A DNA stretch of 63,908 bases, taken from contig JAIKYA010000055.1 of assembly GCA_024683645.1 (NCBI GenBank), positions 1-63,908 of the forward strand, read 5' to 3'. The notes beneath the pieces were generated by a model. It saw nothing but the letters and a program-made list of their open reading frames with translations. It did not search any database and was not told the DNA's origin. Numbering within the stretch: the first letter of the stretch is position 1; each line of letters opens with the position of its first letter. The DNA comes from Lachnospiraceae bacterium. GTDB taxonomy: Bacteria; Bacillota; Clostridia; Lachnospirales; Lachnospiraceae. Position numbers and translations under genes: made by a program. Below are positions 16,401 to 25,115 of this stretch, piece after piece.

Positions 16401-17486
16401 TTACAATTGTTTTTCCATATACTTCATGTACTCACCCACCATAAGGGCGATCTTGAAGGTTATGGCATCTTCGAATACGCGCAGATCCAGGTTTGTGCTC
16501 TTCTGCAGCTTGTCAAGCCTGTACACCAGCGTATTCCTGTGAATGAACAGCTGCCTCGAGGTTTCCGACACGTTTAAGCTGTTTTCGAAAAACTTCTGTA
16601 TGGTAGTAAGCGTCTCCTCGTCGAAATCATCCGGATTCTTTCCGTCAAAAATCTCCTGGATGAACATCTTGCATAAGGGCAGCGGCAGCTGATATATAAG
16701 GCGCCCTATGCCCAGCTCGTTATAAGCCACGATCTTTCTGTCCGCAAAGAATATCTTGCCGACATCCATCGCCATCTTGGCTTCCTTGTATGAACGGCTC
16801 ACATCCTTTATCTCCGCTACGACCGTGCCGTACGAAATACGCACGCTCTCAAGTCCGCCCTTCTCAAGAAAAGCTCCGAGACCGTCTGCCGTCTTCTCTA
16901 TCTCGTCTTCCTCGCTCTCGTCCAGTTCCTTGACTATCACCACGCTGTTCTCATCCACTGCCGTGACTATATCCCTGCTTCCGGGCTTACCCATGTATTC
17001 CTTTACAAGCTCGGTCAAGTTGCTGTCCTTGCCGGAAGCACATTCACTGACTATCACGACACGCTTCGCATCTGTCTGCATATGCAGCTTTTTAGCTCTG
17101 CTGTAGATATCTACCAGCAGCAGATTATCAAGCAGGAGGTTCTTGATGAAGTTGTCCTTATCAAATTTCTCCCTGTAGGCAACGAGCAGGCTCTCCAGCT
17201 GAAAAGCAGCCATGCTGCCGGCCATGGAAGCTCCGGATCCCGTCCCCGCCACAGCAAGCACATATTCCAGATGCTGTTCGTCGTCGATCTTGTAGAGGCT
17301 GAAACCTTTCTTTTCCGCAGTTCTCTCACTGCCCGAGACGAACTCCGCAGTCACTGCCTCCAGGGCTTTGCGATCCTTGATGGTACCGACTACCACACGT
17401 CCCTCGGTATCGGTAACACTCATTTCCAGCTTGGTGATCCCCACAAGGCCTTCTATGGTGTTCTGCAATATCTGATTTGATATCAT
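16401..17486 (-). CDS. PucR/CdaR-type transcriptional regulator
   Basis: The 361-residue protein has an N-terminal sugar-diacid recognition-like domain (about 1-130; start MISNQILQNTIEGLVGITKLEMSV), a GGDEF-like CdaR domain (about 150-280) and a C-terminal PucR helix-turn-helix (about 295-355; SLNVSETSRQLFIHRNTLVYRLDKL). It is a DNA-binding regulator; the ligand is unknown. It is 14 nt upstream of ftsE, so the division genes may be in its operon or under its control. Confidence 0.9.
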   Translation of the reverse strand: MISNQILQNTIEGLVGITKLEMSVTDTEGRVVVGTIKDRKALEAVTAEFVSGSERTAEKKGFSLYKIDDEQHLEYVLAVAGTGSGASMAGSMAAFQLESLLVAYREKFDKDNFIKNLLLDNLLLVDIYSRAKKLHMQTDAKRVVIVSECASGKDSNLTELVKEYMGKPGSRDIVTAVDENSVVIVKELDESEEDEIEKTADGLGAFLEKGGLESVRISYGTVVAEIKDVSRSYKEAKMAMDVGKIFFADRKIVAYNELGIGRLIYQLPLPLCKMFIQEIFDGKNPDDFDEETLTTIQKFFENSLNVSETSRQLFIHRNTLVYRLDKLQKSTNLDLRVFEDAITFKIALMVGEYMKYMEKQL

Positions 17487-17608
17487 AATCCACCCCCCTT
17501 AAAAAAATGTAACCCCTTGACGTACTTACGGGATATTTTACTACATTTTGTACAAAAAATCTACCTTTTTTTTCCGCTTTTTTCACATTCCGCAAACCTC
17601 CGGACTGC

Positions 17609-17637
17609 TTGACAGCCGGCCCCGATAATGAGATAAT
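17609..17637 (+). promoter_or_regulatory. Promoter of the YjfB-like gene
   Basis: TTGACA (17609-17614), a 17-nt spacer and GATAAT (17632-17637) lie about 30 nt before the start codon at 17667. This is a vegetative type promoter, not the motility sigma-factor type. Confidence 0.8.
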
Positions 17638-17666
17638 ATATCAAACGAACTGAAAGGAGGCATACT

Positions 17667-17879
17667 ATGAGTGTTGGTGGTATAGGGCCCACCATCGTAA
17701 ATACTGCGATGACCCTTGCGAAAAGCAGAAATATGGATCAGGTTGGTACCAAAGTGCTGAGTAACGCTCTTGATGCCCAGGAAGCAGCCGGAGCCGGCCT
17801 TCTCAAAATGATAGACGCTGCCGCAATGGAGCGTTCGGTTACCCCCTACATAGGCGGCAACTTCGACGCCTCGGTTTAA
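17667..17879 (+). CDS. YjfB-like putative motility protein
   Basis: The 70-residue protein has the small helical YjfB plan: a short N-terminus, VNTAMTLAKSRNMDQVGTKVLSNALDAQEAAGAGLLKMI and a short C-terminal tail. Members are linked to flagellar gene sets in Firmicutes, but the molecular role is not known. AAGGAGG precedes the ATG. It is a single-gene unit with its own promoter and terminator. Confidence 0.8.
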   Translation: MSVGGIGPTIVNTAMTLAKSRNMDQVGTKVLSNALDAQEAAGAGLLKMIDAAAMERSVTPYIGGNFDASV

Positions 17880-17903
17880 GCGCCCGCTTTGATCCGATCT
17901 GCC

Positions 17904-17937
17904 AAAAGACATACGACTCCGTCGTATGTCTTTTTTT
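17904..17937 (+). terminator. Intrinsic terminator after the YjfB-like gene
   Basis: A perfect 14-bp stem (17904-17917 with 17921-17934, 3-nt loop) ends in a run of T residues to 17937. Because the arms begin with AAAA it could work in both directions. Confidence 0.9.
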
Positions 17938-17950
17938 CACCCCGGACACA

Positions 17951-18327
17951 GGGGACGCTCCTTCTGTCTTATTCACAATATCTAAAAAGTCAAGAGATCG
18001 TTCATTGCAAGACCCGCTTCCGCTTGGGTTCGGACTCGCAGCGGTGCTATACTCGCAGTTCGCCTGCAGTTCCTGCTCGTTAAGCACCGTCAGCCCCGGA
18101 TCATACCGACGCAGTCCGCAGGCGATTAAGTTCTGCGACTTAGTGGAGCACTTAGTGAAAACGAGAAGCATATCCCGGGCACAGCAACTTCCCGGAGGGA
18201 ACGTCGCGAGCCCGGGGATAGTTTTGCTTCGATGTTTGAGCTTATGTGCGTAACGATTTAGCAGGACTTAATGCCTGCCGGATGGGTCGGTATGAAATGA
18301 CAGTCTCAAGGCGAAGAGGGCCGTCCC
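17951..18327 (+). repeat. Noncoding repeat element of about 377 bp (copy B)
   Basis: The left end begins GGGGACGCTCCTTCTGTC and the right end, read inversely, begins AGGGACGGCCCTCTTCGCC, so the element has imperfect terminal inverted repeats. Its segment 17996-18038 matches 2802-2844 (inverted) at 39 of 43 positions. A 110-codon open frame on the opposite strand exists only because of the repeat and has no protein-like context. The right end touches the stop codon of the CPBP gene. It is probably a REP/MITE-like or structured RNA element. Confidence 0.7.
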
Positions 18328-19227
18328 TTATCCGGGGAGGAGTTCTTTTATTATGTAGATGATGCAGATGGCGCAGCCTGCGAGATAGGGGATGGTGAGG
18401 ACGCTGCTTTTTTCGTTTTTGTGGCTGGCGAAGATGCCGGCGATGCCGTTTTCTTTACCGCATACATCCGCTACCCACATCAGCAGTGCGATTGCCAGGG
18501 TTGTTGTGATCAGGGCTATCACCATCAGGCATCCTGCCGCGATCAGCATCATATCTTTTGTCATGACTTCGCCTGCCTGAGTCACGGCCTTGTCTCCGCC
18601 AAGCAGGAGAGTCAGCGTGGAACTGCCGTTTATGCATACATGGCAGATCACCGAAGGCAGGATGCTTTCGCTCAGTTCCCTGAGTATTGCAAAGAACAGG
18701 CCCAGCATGAAAGCGTATGCAGCCTGGTTTATGTTCATATGGAAGAGTCCGAAAGCAAGAGCACTTATCAGTATTGCCTGAAGCGCAGAGCCGCTCTTTC
18801 TTATGCCGGTAAATAAGAGCCCCCTGAAACAGCATTCTTCCACACAGGGTCCTATCACGGCGACAAATAGAAATATCACGGGAGCCGGCAGTTCCGACAG
18901 TGAATTAAGGATCACCCCGGCTTCATTCTCCGTAAAGAACAGGGTTGAAAGATTCACCAGTGCGGTCAGCGGGGTCAGCAGAATAGTCAGGAGCATACAG
19001 GCCGGTATCAGCTTAAGCTTTATGCCGGATATGCCGAAAGCTTTTGTGAAGCTGTCGTGTGAAGCAAGCCAGCCGGCCAGGCAGGGCAGTATCATTATCG
19101 CTTCGGTAAGGATCAGGCGTCCGTACAAACCCGGGCGAAAGCCGGGAACGCTGCGCATTATCATAATCAGCGCCACATCAATCAGGGTCATACCCAAAAA
19201 GATAAATCCGGTGATCTTTTTATTCAT
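18328..19227 (-). CDS. CPBP family intramembrane metalloprotease (CAAX/Abi type)
   Basis: The 299-residue multi-pass membrane protein has the three CPBP motifs: EECCFRG (EExxxR), FGLFHMN (FxxxH) and a third His in ICHVCIN. Around eight hydrophobic segments are visible. The family cleaves or modifies membrane proteins and is often tied to peptide tolerance; the substrate here is unknown. Its start overlaps the end of the CvfB-like gene by eight bases. Confidence 0.9.
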   Translation of the reverse strand: MNKKITGFIFLGMTLIDVALIMIMRSVPGFRPGLYGRLILTEAIMILPCLAGWLASHDSFTKAFGISGIKLKLIPACMLLTILLTPLTALVNLSTLFFTENEAGVILNSLSELPAPVIFLFVAVIGPCVEECCFRGLLFTGIRKSGSALQAILISALAFGLFHMNINQAAYAFMLGLFFAILRELSESILPSVICHVCINGSSTLTLLLGGDKAVTQAGEVMTKDMMLIAAGCLMVIALITTTLAIALLMWVADVCGKENGIAGIFASHKNEKSSVLTIPYLAGCAICIIYIIKELLPG

Positions 19228-20065
19228 CGCTCTGTACCTTTCTTATATGGCCGTCATTGATGCTGATCAGCCTCTGCTTGTACAGATGGCCGACCGCCCT
19301 CTTAAACTCATTCTTGCTCATCCCCGTCTCTCTCGCTATCACCTGAGGGTCTGCCTTTTCCGTAAAAGGCAGCGCTCCGCCGTAGGAATCGAGCAGCTCG
19401 AGTATTCTCTGCATATCGGGTTCTATCTGGAGATAGGCCTTCTCGCGTATGCTTAAGTTGAGCTTTCCGTCTTCCTTTACACGGGTCACCCTTGCCCTGA
19501 TGCTGCTGCCGAGAGGTATCTCGCTGTACACCTCCTGCTTCGGGATGATGGCCGAATAGATATCGTCCACCGCAACAAAGTAGCCGAAACGCTCGCTCTT
19601 TTCATAGACCGTGCCTTCCACATCATCGCCGGTCTTGTACGGGGAATCGTTCAGAAGATATTTATACACGTTCATCGTGGCTGCCAGCCTCGAACTCTTG
19701 TCCATATAGAGAGCGCAGAGCACCTCGTCTCCGGCTGCCACGCGGTAGGTCTGCTCCCTGAACGGGAGAAAGAGATCCTTTTCCAGTCCCCAGTCCAGAA
19801 AGGCTCCCGGTTTTGAAACCGATACCACCTTAAGCCTCGCTATCTTTCCCATTGTGATAAGAGGAGTCCTTACCGTAGCTATGGGCCTGTCCTCGGAATC
19901 CCTGTATATAAAAACCTTAAGGCGGTCGCCCGCCTTAAGCCCTTCCGGCACCTGCCTGGAGGGGAGGAGGATACGCTCCTCACTCTCCCCTTCCCCGGCA
20001 AGATACGCGCCGTGTTCTTTTATCTTTACTACGCACAGTTCCTGTACGCGTCCGAATTCAAACAT
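19220..20065 (-). CDS. S1-type RNA-binding protein, CvfB/YitL-like
   Basis: The 281-residue protein consists of several S1-like OB folds (an N-terminal one; one with KIARLKVVSVSKPGAFLDWGLEKDLFLP near 75-100; one with GDDVEGTVYEKSERFGYFVAVDD near 150) and a C-terminal winged helix (about 225-280; ETGMSKNEFKRAVGHLYKQRLI). This matches CvfB, a nucleic-acid-binding regulator of virulence or stress genes. It overlaps the CPBP gene and is three bases from the zinc-ribbon gene, so the three form an operon. Confidence 0.9.
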   Translation of the reverse strand: MFEFGRVQELCVVKIKEHGAYLAGEGESEERILLPSRQVPEGLKAGDRLKVFIYRDSEDRPIATVRTPLITMGKIARLKVVSVSKPGAFLDWGLEKDLFLPFREQTYRVAAGDEVLCALYMDKSSRLAATMNVYKYLLNDSPYKTGDDVEGTVYEKSERFGYFVAVDDIYSAIIPKQEVYSEIPLGSSIRARVTRVKEDGKLNLSIREKAYLQIEPDMQRILELLDSYGGALPFTEKADPQVIARETGMSKNEFKRAVGHLYKQRLISINDGHIRKVQSDE

Positions 20066-20068
20066 CTG

Positions 20069-21367
20069 TTATGCTCCTGTGCTCTGCTGGGCTTTGCGGA
20101 CCAGCTCGTTTCTGGTACCCGTATGCCTGTCTTCTTTTCTCTTAAGTTTAAAGCTTCCCTGCTTCAGATACTGGGCTGCTTCATGCTTTCTGTGGCTGAC
20201 CATGGATGACTTGGCGGATGAAAGTGCTATCGCTCCGATTATGAGCGCCACTACCAGCGCACCTATCTCTGCCGGTACCACATTACTGCCCTGAAATACC
20301 TTTAGCAGGAAGAAGATCGCCTGTATCACGGCAAAGGCTATGACCGCTATCTTTGCAAAATATCCCGTAGCTGCTCCCTTATCCACCGGCAGGTCTCCGG
20401 TCACCTTGCCTGTCTGCCCGTTCATCGCAAAGGTATATGCTTCGCCGTTGTATCTTGTGGTCAGCATCCAGACGGGGATCATACAGTAGGTTATCTTTCC
20501 GTTCTTTATGTCTATATCCGAAGCCTGCTCGGATACGGTCGTATATCCCTCCACCGTCTTTCTTATCTCACTTTTGGCGGTGTTTCTTATCCTCTCGTCA
20601 ACCCTGCCCTTTACGGCATTGGCATCCTCGTCATATTTGCTTGCAACATAACCTGACATATAAGCGGCATTATAAGCCGTGATCTTGCTGTAATCGTAGG
20701 GCTCGAGCGAATCCATGTAAGCATCGTCCATTTCCTTCGCACCGTCGGCGGGAACTTTTTCAAAGCTCATGCTTGCCGCTCTCATTACCGCAAAGTCCCT
20801 GATCTCCTTCCAGTCATCCTCACCCTGCTTGTAATCGCGCTCCTTGGTAGCCTTGTAGAAAACGCTGCCGTCCGTTTCGCAGTCAAAGAGCCAGAACGGA
20901 ACATACACACCGTTGATGTTGTCCATCCTGTTATTATCGATAAAGCCCTTGGGCAGAAGCTTCTTGCCGCTGTAGTAATTCTTCAGGGCATCCTGAGCGC
21001 TCTTCTTGTCAACGGCAAAAGGTATCAGCCCGTCAGGCAGGTTCATGCCTTCAAATGTATCCTTTATGATAAGAGGATTGCCGCAGTAAGGACACTCCGT
21101 AGCACCCACGTTCTCCTCGGCTACCAGTACTGCGCCGCAGGTATTGCAGGCATACTCGTTCATCCCGGCTTCTCCGGCAGCCATTGTGTTTCCGGCGCTC
21201 TGCGACCAGTCACTCGTTTCTTCCCTTACCCTGTCATCGTCCTTAAACTCGGACATATCAAACTGCGAATCACAGAATTCGCAGACCATCTTGTTTACAT
21301 CACCCTTGAAGACCAGCGGTCCTCCGCAGTTTTTACATTTATAATCATGATACCCCTGTTCAGCCAT
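20069..21367 (-). CDS. TFIIB-type zinc-ribbon membrane protein
   Basis: The gene encodes 432 residues from ATG 21367, preferred over a start at 21403 because GAGGAAGGGAAAG lies just before it. Two zinc knuckles are visible: CKNCGGPL with CEFC, and CNTCGAVL with CPYC. A central domain (about 130-330) has PFAVDKKSAQDAL and two C-terminal transmembrane helices lie near 345-395. Similar proteins are common in Clostridia and have no assigned function; a zinc-ribbon fused to a membrane anchor is what can be said. Confidence 0.85.
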   Translation of the reverse strand: MAEQGYHDYKCKNCGGPLVFKGDVNKMVCEFCDSQFDMSEFKDDDRVREETSDWSQSAGNTMAAGEAGMNEYACNTCGAVLVAEENVGATECPYCGNPLIIKDTFEGMNLPDGLIPFAVDKKSAQDALKNYYSGKKLLPKGFIDNNRMDNINGVYVPFWLFDCETDGSVFYKATKERDYKQGEDDWKEIRDFAVMRAASMSFEKVPADGAKEMDDAYMDSLEPYDYSKITAYNAAYMSGYVASKYDEDANAVKGRVDERIRNTAKSEIRKTVEGYTTVSEQASDIDIKNGKITYCMIPVWMLTTRYNGEAYTFAMNGQTGKVTGDLPVDKGAATGYFAKIAVIAFAVIQAIFFLLKVFQGSNVVPAEIGALVVALIIGAIALSSAKSSMVSHRKHEAAQYLKQGSFKLKRKEDRHTGTRNELVRKAQQSTGA

Positions 21368-21392
21368 AACTTTCCCTTCCTCATCATTTGTT

Positions 21393-21437
21393 AAAAAGCG
21401 CAACTGTGCCGGGATCGCTCCTCCTCACAGTTACGCT
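21393..21437 (-). terminator. Intrinsic terminator after gpmA
   Basis: A 12-bp stem with one G-T pair (21397-21408 with 21426-21437) is followed on the minus strand by five T residues (21393-21397). Confidence 0.8.
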
Positions 21438-21451
21438 TTCCATTGTTTTAT

Positions 21452-22198
21452 TTATTTTGCCTTGCCCTGGTTTGCTACAGCTTCCATCTTAGCCTTAAGT
21501 GCTTCCTGGTCGCCGAGATAGTAATGATTTACAGCCTTGAAGTTCTCATCAAATTCATATACCAGCGGAGTACCGGTAGGTATGTTGAGTCCGAGGATCT
21601 CCTCTGCGCTCATGTTGTCCAGATACTTGACAAGTGCACGGAGTGAATTGCCGTGTGCGGCGATGATCACTCTCTTGCCCGCCTTCATATCAGCCAGGAT
21701 GTTCTTGAGGTAGAAAGGTATAACTCTCTCTATTGTTGTCTCAAGGGACTCGTTCCTGGGAAGGAAGTAATCATCTACATCCCTGTACATCACCTGCTTC
21801 TTTGTGGAACGCTCGTCATCATCTGAAAGCTCGGGGGGCTTTACGTCGAAAGAACGTCTCCAGATCTTAACCTGCTCTTCACCGAACTTCTCTGCAGCTT
21901 CGCTCTTGTTCTTGCCCTGCAGATCACCGTAGTGACGCTCATTGAGCTCCCATGCCTTGTTAACGGGCAGCCAGTTTCTGTCCATCTCATCAAGGATATG
22001 GTTCAGTGTGTGGATAGCTCTCTTCAGATAAGAGGTATAGCATACATCAAAATCATAACCCTCTGCCTTGAGCAGCTTACCTGCTGCCTTGGCTTCCTCA
22101 TGTCCTTTTTCCGACAGATCCACGTCCGTCCAGCCTGTGAAAAGATTGAGCTTGTTCCACTCACTCTCGCCATGTCTGACAAGTACCAGCTTAGTCAT
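21452..22198 (-). CDS. gpmA: 2,3-bisphosphoglycerate-dependent phosphoglycerate mutase
   Basis: The 248-residue protein has the GpmA signature [20 protein letters not shown] with the phosphorylated His in RHG (8-10), the [12 protein letters not shown] block and the second catalytic His in [10 protein letters not shown]. It interconverts 3- and 2-phosphoglycerate in glycolysis. It is a single gene with its own promoter and terminator. Confidence 0.97.
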   Translation of the reverse strand: MTKLVLVRHGESEWNKLNLFTGWTDVDLSEKGHEEAKAAGKLLKAEGYDFDVCYTSYLKRAIHTLNHILDEMDRNWLPVNKAWELNERHYGDLQGKNKSEAAEKFGEEQVKIWRRSFDVKPPELSDDDERSTKKQVMYRDVDDYFLPRNESLETTIERVIPFYLKNILADMKAGKRVIIAAHGNSLRALVKYLDNMSAEEILGLNIPTGTPLVYEFDENFKAVNHYYLGDQEALKAKMEAVANQGKAK

Positions 22199-22246
22199 TT
22201 ATCATTCCTCCTGTTTATTGATTTAAATATAAAAAACCTACGCTCT

Positions 22247-22275
22247 AATATACCACAGCCACAAGCTGTTTGCAA
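22247..22275 (-). promoter_or_regulatory. gpmA promoter
   Basis: The minus strand reads TTGCAA (22270-22275), a 17-nt spacer and TATATT (22247-22252), about 45 nt before the gpmA start. Confidence 0.75.
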
Positions 22276-22305
22276 GAATCAGCAGATAGTATTATCATAT
22301 AGCTC

Positions 22306-23019
22306 ATGAAGATCGCAGGATTTGTAAAAACAACCTTACTTGATTATCCCGGCCACCTTGCCGCAACCGTATTCACGCAGGGCTGCAATCTGCGCTGCCC
22401 TTTCTGTCAGAACGGCTCGCTGGTGCTTCCGGAATACTTCGAAACACCTCTCGATACAAAAGAGGTACTTTCTCATATAAAAAAGCGCAGTTCCGTTCTC
22501 GAGGGTGTATGTATCACGGGCGGCGAACCCACGCTCATGCCTGACCTCCACGTCTTTATCAGAGAGATAAAGGATGCCGGTCTCCTCGTAAAACTTGATA
22601 CCAACGGTACCAACCCTGACGCGGTAAGCGCGCTCATAAATGATAAGCTCATAGACTATGTAGCCATGGATATAAAGGCATCGCCGGCGGACTATGCAAA
22701 GGTCTGCGGCCTTAACAGCATCAGCCTTGAAAAGATAAGTGCCACCATTGAACTCTTAAGATCTTCCGGTATAGAACATGAATTCCGCACCACCCTCGTA
22801 AAGGGTCTGCACACCGAAGCCTCCGTAAAAGCGATGGCGGAATGGCTTTCCGGACCCGATCCGTACTTCCTCCAGTCTTACCGTGAGGAAGCCGGTGTCA
22901 TCGCCGTACTGAACCATTCCGCCACCTTGTTTGAAAGCTTCAGCATTGAGGAGCTTGAAAAGCTTCTTGATATGGTCAGGCAGTATATGCCGTCCGCTTC
23001 GTTAAGAGGCCTCTCATGA
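22306..23019 (+). CDS. Radical SAM activating protein (anaerobic NrdG-type)
   Basis: The 237-residue protein carries CNLRCPFC with the 4Fe-4S cysteines at 27, 31 and 34, followed by ITGGEPTLMPDL (SAM-binding GGE) and VAMDIKASP. This is the pattern of single-domain glycyl-radical activases annotated as anaerobic ribonucleotide reductase activating protein. No reductase gene is in the window, so the partner is not shown. Its last six bases overlap the end of the convergent yjfF-like gene. Confidence 0.88.
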   Translation: MKIAGFVKTTLLDYPGHLAATVFTQGCNLRCPFCQNGSLVLPEYFETPLDTKEVLSHIKKRSSVLEGVCITGGEPTLMPDLHVFIREIKDAGLLVKLDTNGTNPDAVSALINDKLIDYVAMDIKASPADYAKVCGLNSISLEKISATIELLRSSGIEHEFRTTLVKGLHTEASVKAMAEWLSGPDPYFLQSYREEAGVIAVLNHSATLFESFSIEELEKLLDMVRQYMPSASLRGLS

Positions 23020-24048
23020 AGCCTGTTTATTCTTCTGTCTCCTTCCGAGCACTATACTCTGCAGCAGTATAAAGAAGCAAAGCATTCCACCCGTTGTGAT
23101 ACTCTGCCACCAGGGATCTTTGAGTCCGCTGGATACGACTATCTTCTTGATGGTCGTCAGTGTCATTGTTCCGAAGAAAGTTCCCGCAACATTACCGACA
23201 CCACCCGTCAGCAGTGTTCCTCCTATGATAGAGGAAGCTATGGCGTTCATCTCCATGCCTGCCGCATTCGTTGCATTACCGGCTCCGGTATGCATCATCA
23301 GTACAAAGCCGGAGATACCGCTTAAGAGTCCGCTTATGATATAGCTTATGAAACGTGTTCTCTTTACATTGATACCGAGCATCAGCGCACTCTGCTGGTT
23401 ACCGCCCATCGCATAGAAGTTTCTTCCGAGACGGTGGAACATCAGTATCACAAAGACCACTATGATACAGAAGAAAGCTATCACTACGCCCAGCTCCATT
23501 CGTGCCGGCACGAGATTGCCGTTCTTCGCAACATATCCCAGCCAGGGTATCTCGATCTTGGTATTGCGCAGCTTTTCAAACGCTTCATTATCAACCTTCT
23601 GAGGGTTGACCGACAGTATCGTAGTCATGCCTCTTGCAAAGAACATACCTGCAAGCGTCACGATGAAAGGCTGTATCTCAAGGTAGCTTATAAGGAAACC
23701 GTGTACCAGACCGAAGGCAAGTCCTATACCGAGAGCCAGAGTCAGCGCCAGCAGTACGTTTCCGCCCCTGTTCAGATAAAGTATACAGCTCATTACTACC
23801 AGTGAAGTCACAGCACCGACGCTGATATCGATACCTCCGCCGATCATTACAACTGTCAGACCGCAGGAGACGATTATCAGGCTGGCATTATCGTTCAGCA
23901 GATCGAATATCTGCTGTGCATGCAGGAAGCCTCCCTTTAAAAGTACCATAGCCAGCAGGTACATCACTATAAAGATACAGATGGTTATAGTCATCAGAAG
24001 CTGTGTATCGTTCAGGGGTTCTCTTGTCTTTTTTGCTTTCTCGTTCAT
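23014..24048 (-). CDS. yjfF: Sugar ABC transporter permease, YjfF-like
   Basis: The 344-residue BPD_transp_2 family permease has about eight to ten hydrophobic helices, GGGIDISVGAVTSLV and NPQKVDNEAFEKLRNT. It is the last of four importer genes and overlaps the ytfT-like start by four bases. Together with YtfT it should form the channel for galactofuranose or a related sugar; the substrate comes from family similarity only. Confidence 0.88.
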   Translation of the reverse strand: MNEKAKKTREPLNDTQLLMTITICIFIVMYLLAMVLLKGGFLHAQQIFDLLNDNASLIIVSCGLTVVMIGGGIDISVGAVTSLVVMSCILYLNRGGNVLLALTLALGIGLAFGLVHGFLISYLEIQPFIVTLAGMFFARGMTTILSVNPQKVDNEAFEKLRNTKIEIPWLGYVAKNGNLVPARMELGVVIAFFCIIVVFVILMFHRLGRNFYAMGGNQQSALMLGINVKRTRFISYIISGLLSGISGFVLMMHTGAGNATNAAGMEMNAIASSIIGGTLLTGGVGNVAGTFFGTMTLTTIKKIVVSSGLKDPWWQSITTGGMLCFFILLQSIVLGRRQKNKQAS

Positions 24049-25115
24049 GCTGCTTCACCCCCTTTTACGGCTGCTTTTCTCTTCTTCATTAATTTTTCGA
24101 AACGCTCCTTTATAACAGGTGAACCTATGACCACCAGAAGAACAATCACGATAGCCTTGTATGCCTTTACGTCCGTGGAAGACACCTTCATGGCATAGAG
24201 GGTGATCGTAAGCATCTGTATGACGTAGGCTCCGATTATACTGCCGCTTATCTTGAACTTACCGCCGCCCAGACTGTTACCGCCTATAGCTACGGCAAGG
24301 ATCGCATCCATCTCGACATCGAGCAGGAGCGTCTCGTGATTGATCAGGCCCAGACGGCTGACGCCTATGATTCCCGCAACCGACACACACAGTCCCAGCA
24401 GTATAAAGGAAAGCAGCTTTATGAAGGTCGTGTTTATGCCGTTAAGCTTTGCCGCACTCTGGTTGATACCTACCGACTGGGTAAGTATCTCAAGAGAGGT
24501 AAAATGGAAGAGCAGTTTGAACAATACGGTCACTATTATGACTATGATCACAGGCATGGGAATGGGTATTCCCGGCGCGAAACTGCCTATTGCATTGATT
24601 ATCGGACTGGTAACTGTAGGTGTTGCACCGCCGTTGATCCAGTATGCTATGGAGCGGCCACAGGTATAAAGTATCAGCGTTGCTATCATCGGCTGTATAT
24701 TGAATACTGCGACCAGGGTTCCGTTGAAAGTACCGAATATCATTGCCACTATGCAGGCGCTGATAAATGCGAGTATCACCGTTCCTCCGGTGATGTCCGC
24801 ACCGGACTTCAGCACTTTTACGAACACACTGCCCGCAATGGCTGCTGCCGCGCCGACGCTGATATCCTGCCCTTTTGTTGCCGCCGTTACAAGCGTCATG
24901 CCTATCGCAAGAATTGCAAGCTCGCTTGCACCGTTTATGATACTGATCAGGTTGCCCGCCAGCACCGCATTACCGTAGTTATTGTGGGTTATGCTGATAC
25001 TGAAGAATCCGGGATCCCTTATCAGGTTAAAGATAACGAGCAGCGCCACCGCGATGATCGGGATCGTAAGCTGCCCCAAGCCGCCTTTCGGCATCTTTTT
25101 TACTTTTTCTTTCAT
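24045..25115 (-). CDS. ytfT: Sugar ABC transporter permease, YtfT-like
   Basis: The 356-residue BPD_transp_2 permease has GATKGQDISVGAAAAIAG, TFNGTLVAVFNIQPMIATLI and the YtfT-typical INGGATPTVTSPIINAIG. Ten helices are plausible. The gene overlaps its neighbours by four bases on each side (ATGA junctions), typical of a tightly coupled transporter operon. Confidence 0.88.
   Translation of the reverse strand: MKEKVKKMPKGGLGQLTIPIIAVALLVIFNLIRDPGFFSISITHNNYGNAVLAGNLISIINGASELAILAIGMTLVTAATKGQDISVGAAAAIAGSVFVKVLKSGADITGGTVILAFISACIVAMIFGTFNGTLVAVFNIQPMIATLILYTCGRSIAYWINGGATPTVTSPIINAIGSFAPGIPIPMPVIIVIIVTVLFKLLFHFTSLEILTQSVGINQSAAKLNGINTTFIKLLSFILLGLCVSVAGIIGVSRLGLINHETLLLDVEMDAILAVAIGGNSLGGGKFKISGSIIGAYVIQMLTITLYAMKVSSTDVKAYKAIVIVLLVVIGSPVIKERFEKLMKKRKAAVKGGEAA

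Noticed and set aside
17839-18171. Minus-strand frame of 110 codons in the 17.9-18.3 kb gap
   Set aside because: It is created by the repeat element, overlaps the YjfB gene and its terminator, lacks a ribosome-binding site and shows no protein family features.
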